From Anastrepha obliqua (Eukaryota > Arthropoda > Insecta > Diptera > Tephritidae), in contig NC_072895.1 of assembly GCF_027943255.1 (NCBI RefSeq), forward strand, positions 21,178,001-21,242,000: a stretch of 64,000 nt of DNA. Direction: 5' to 3'. The position numbers and the translations under genes are program-made. Of the stretch, positions 62,580 to 64,000 are shown piece after piece; positions within the stretch are counted from its first letter, which is position 1, and the number at the start of each line of letters is the position of its first letter. Under the pieces are notes generated by a model. The model saw nothing but the letters and a program-made list of their open reading frames with translations. It did no database searches and was not told the origin of the DNA.

Positions 62580-63570
62580 GCATTGGGTGAAGCCAAAAGA
62601 ACCAAGGTGTGCGCCACTCGGACGATTAATGTCACGGCAAAGAAGGCTTTCGCGAAAATGGCGAGAGAAAGATATATACGGGCGGTAATTGATCACAGTT
62701 TTCACGATGGTGCGATCTCTCAAGCAAACTGGGGCCTGATAAACAGGTGTATAGGGACATCCTGAAAGAAAATCCGGCACCTCCACCCAATTGCTCGGAC
62801 TGTAGTGTCTTTCAGGCTGAACTGATAGCAATAATGAAGGCCGCGACACTAGGGCAGTGTGATGCGATATCTGGAAATGACATCTAAATTTTCACTAACA
62901 GTCTGGCGGCCTTAAAATCCCTCACAAAACAGTCGACAACCTCCAAGGTAGCCATCTCTTAACGAGATGGCTGAGACATTTCGCTTAAGAATAATATGGG
63001 TTCCTGGCCATCGCGACATTGAGGGTAACTGCAGTGCCGATGAACTAGCGAGACTCAGCACCAAATTGACCGATGAGTATATAGACAATGGCATAGGCAT
63101 ACCCGTAAAAGCATGCAAGCTACTCATCCTTGAAGAAATCGTAAAGAAAGCAAACGAAAGATGGCGTAATGAAGCCACCTGCAAAATCGCCCGTCAACTG
63201 TGGCCGACTCTCAATGCTACACGTACAGAATATCTGCTAAACCAAAGTAAACACAGTCTTAGCACACTGATTTCAGTCATAACGGGGCACTGCCTAATAG
63301 GTAGGCACGTGCAGACGATGGGTGTGCAAGCACATGACTTCTGCAGAAATTGTCTTGATGAGGAAGAGGAGAGACAATCTTGCACCTTCTGTGCCATTGT
63401 CCTGCTCTATCCAGACTGAGATTTACTATTCTAGGCAGACATTTTTTTAACGAATTGGAAGATCTCAGTTCTGCAGAAATGGGAGATATTCTAAAATTTT
63501 TAAAAAGCACACACTGGTTTTAGGAGAAATAGGGAAAGAGTAGTGCCCCACAGGACAACCGTTTCAACCT
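62580..63570 (+). mobile_element. LINE with internal deletion (ORF1 end joined to RNase H)
   Basis: MARERYIRAVIDHSFHDGAI and SQANWGLINRCIG resemble the C-terminal part of a LINE ORF1 protein. The next text is RNase H (CSVFQAELIAIMKA, IFTNSLAALKSLT, LRIIWVPGHRDIEGNCSADE) and the Cys/His tail. The endonuclease and RT domains are absent. Ends CAACCTAACCTAACC, a common LINE 3' end in flies. Confidence 0.8.
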
Positions 63571-63860
63571 AACCTAACCTTAGAATCAAGGTGTGCAAGA
63601 ATCGAGTATATACAAGTATATTATATATATCCATATTATTTATGTACGAGTATATGGAAGAGGTTGCAACCATCAAAAAAAAAAAAAACGCCCCATATGC
63701 GCAGCCCTATTAGTGATTAAAAAAGAGGTTGTCTGTAAAGTCGGTTTACTGACGATAGTTTAACGTGATAACGTCATAAGAAAATACTGATTGAATGGTT
63801 GCATTTTTCAAAAGAAAATTTTGATTTTATTGGTTTGATAGATATTTTGTATGGATATAG
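63571..63860. other. AT-rich DNA before the array
   Basis: Simple sequence, TATATA-rich near 63618. No gene. Confidence 0.4.
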
Positions 63861-64000
63861 ACATAACATAACATAACATAACATAACATAACATAACATA
63901 ACATAACATAACATAACATAACATAACATAACATAACATAACATAACATAACATAACATAACATAACATAACATAACATAACATAACATAACATAACATA
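63861..64000. repeat. ACATA pentanucleotide microsatellite
   Basis: 28 uninterrupted ACATA units running to the window edge, so the true length is unknown. The MLCYV frames on the minus strand are read-through of the repeat. Confidence 0.97.

Noticed and set aside
63560..63580. CCTAACCTAACC motif as telomeric repeat
   Set aside because: Only two or three units at the 3' end of a LINE; flies do not use this short telomere repeat, and such ends are common in fly LINEs.
63774..63999. Minus-strand frames with repeating MLCYV
   Set aside because: Translation of the ACATA microsatellite in every frame; not a protein.

Overview
The window is animal nuclear DNA, almost certainly from a higher fly (Diptera, Brachycera). 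A tephritid-type genome is my best guess. Three things support this: a Pkn gene (protein kinase N) whose kinase and C2 exons read like the Drosophila one; short exons with clean GT-AG introns in AT-rich DNA; and a dense load of mariner, Tc1/Tc3-like and non-LTR elements. Nothing bacterial, viral or CRISPR-like is present.

Layout. 1-7000 is intergenic DNA or an intron, with LINE relics, a full-length mariner (3827-5109, TIRs and TA duplication, one nonsense codon) and a Tc1-like relic. 7051-15133 (+) is a four-exon gene for a 995-residue low-complexity protein I cannot name. All three introns are phase 0, and introns 2 and 3 carry LINE, SINE-like and MITE debris. 15134-18113 holds its 3'UTR and broken LINEs. 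18114-48133 (+) is the 3' part of Pkn: end of the third HR1 repeat, C2-like domain, glutamine-rich linker, AGC kinase and C-terminal tail, in eight constitutive exons. A ninth, in-phase exon at 38829-39137 looks like a cassette exon in the 16.7-kb linker intron. The first exons of Pkn (HR1a, HR1b and the start of HR1c) are not recognisable here. The 995-residue gene is therefore either nested in a Pkn intron or the assembly is rearranged. 48134-about 49800 is the Pkn 3'UTR.

From 49.8 kb to the end the window is mostly transposon stacks: a Tc3-like element with doubled terminal repeats and a mellifera-type mariner inside it, a TIR element with a nested deleted mariner-like element, an RTE-like LINE cut by SINE-like copies, and a LINE with an internal deletion. 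A small unknown gene on the minus strand (60817-61242, two exons visible, apparent frameshift) is the only other protein gene I support here. The window ends in a perfect ACATA pentanucleotide array.

The single-copy genes do not form a pathway visible from this DNA. Pkn is a Rho/Rac effector kinase, and the other two genes have no assigned function. I found no convincing novel multi-gene system. The most useful leads are the Pkn cassette exon, the nested-gene arrangement, the transposon ending 52 bp before the last Pkn exon, and the unknown minus-strand gene. All coordinates come from reading splice sites and repeats by eye; no database or transcript data were used.
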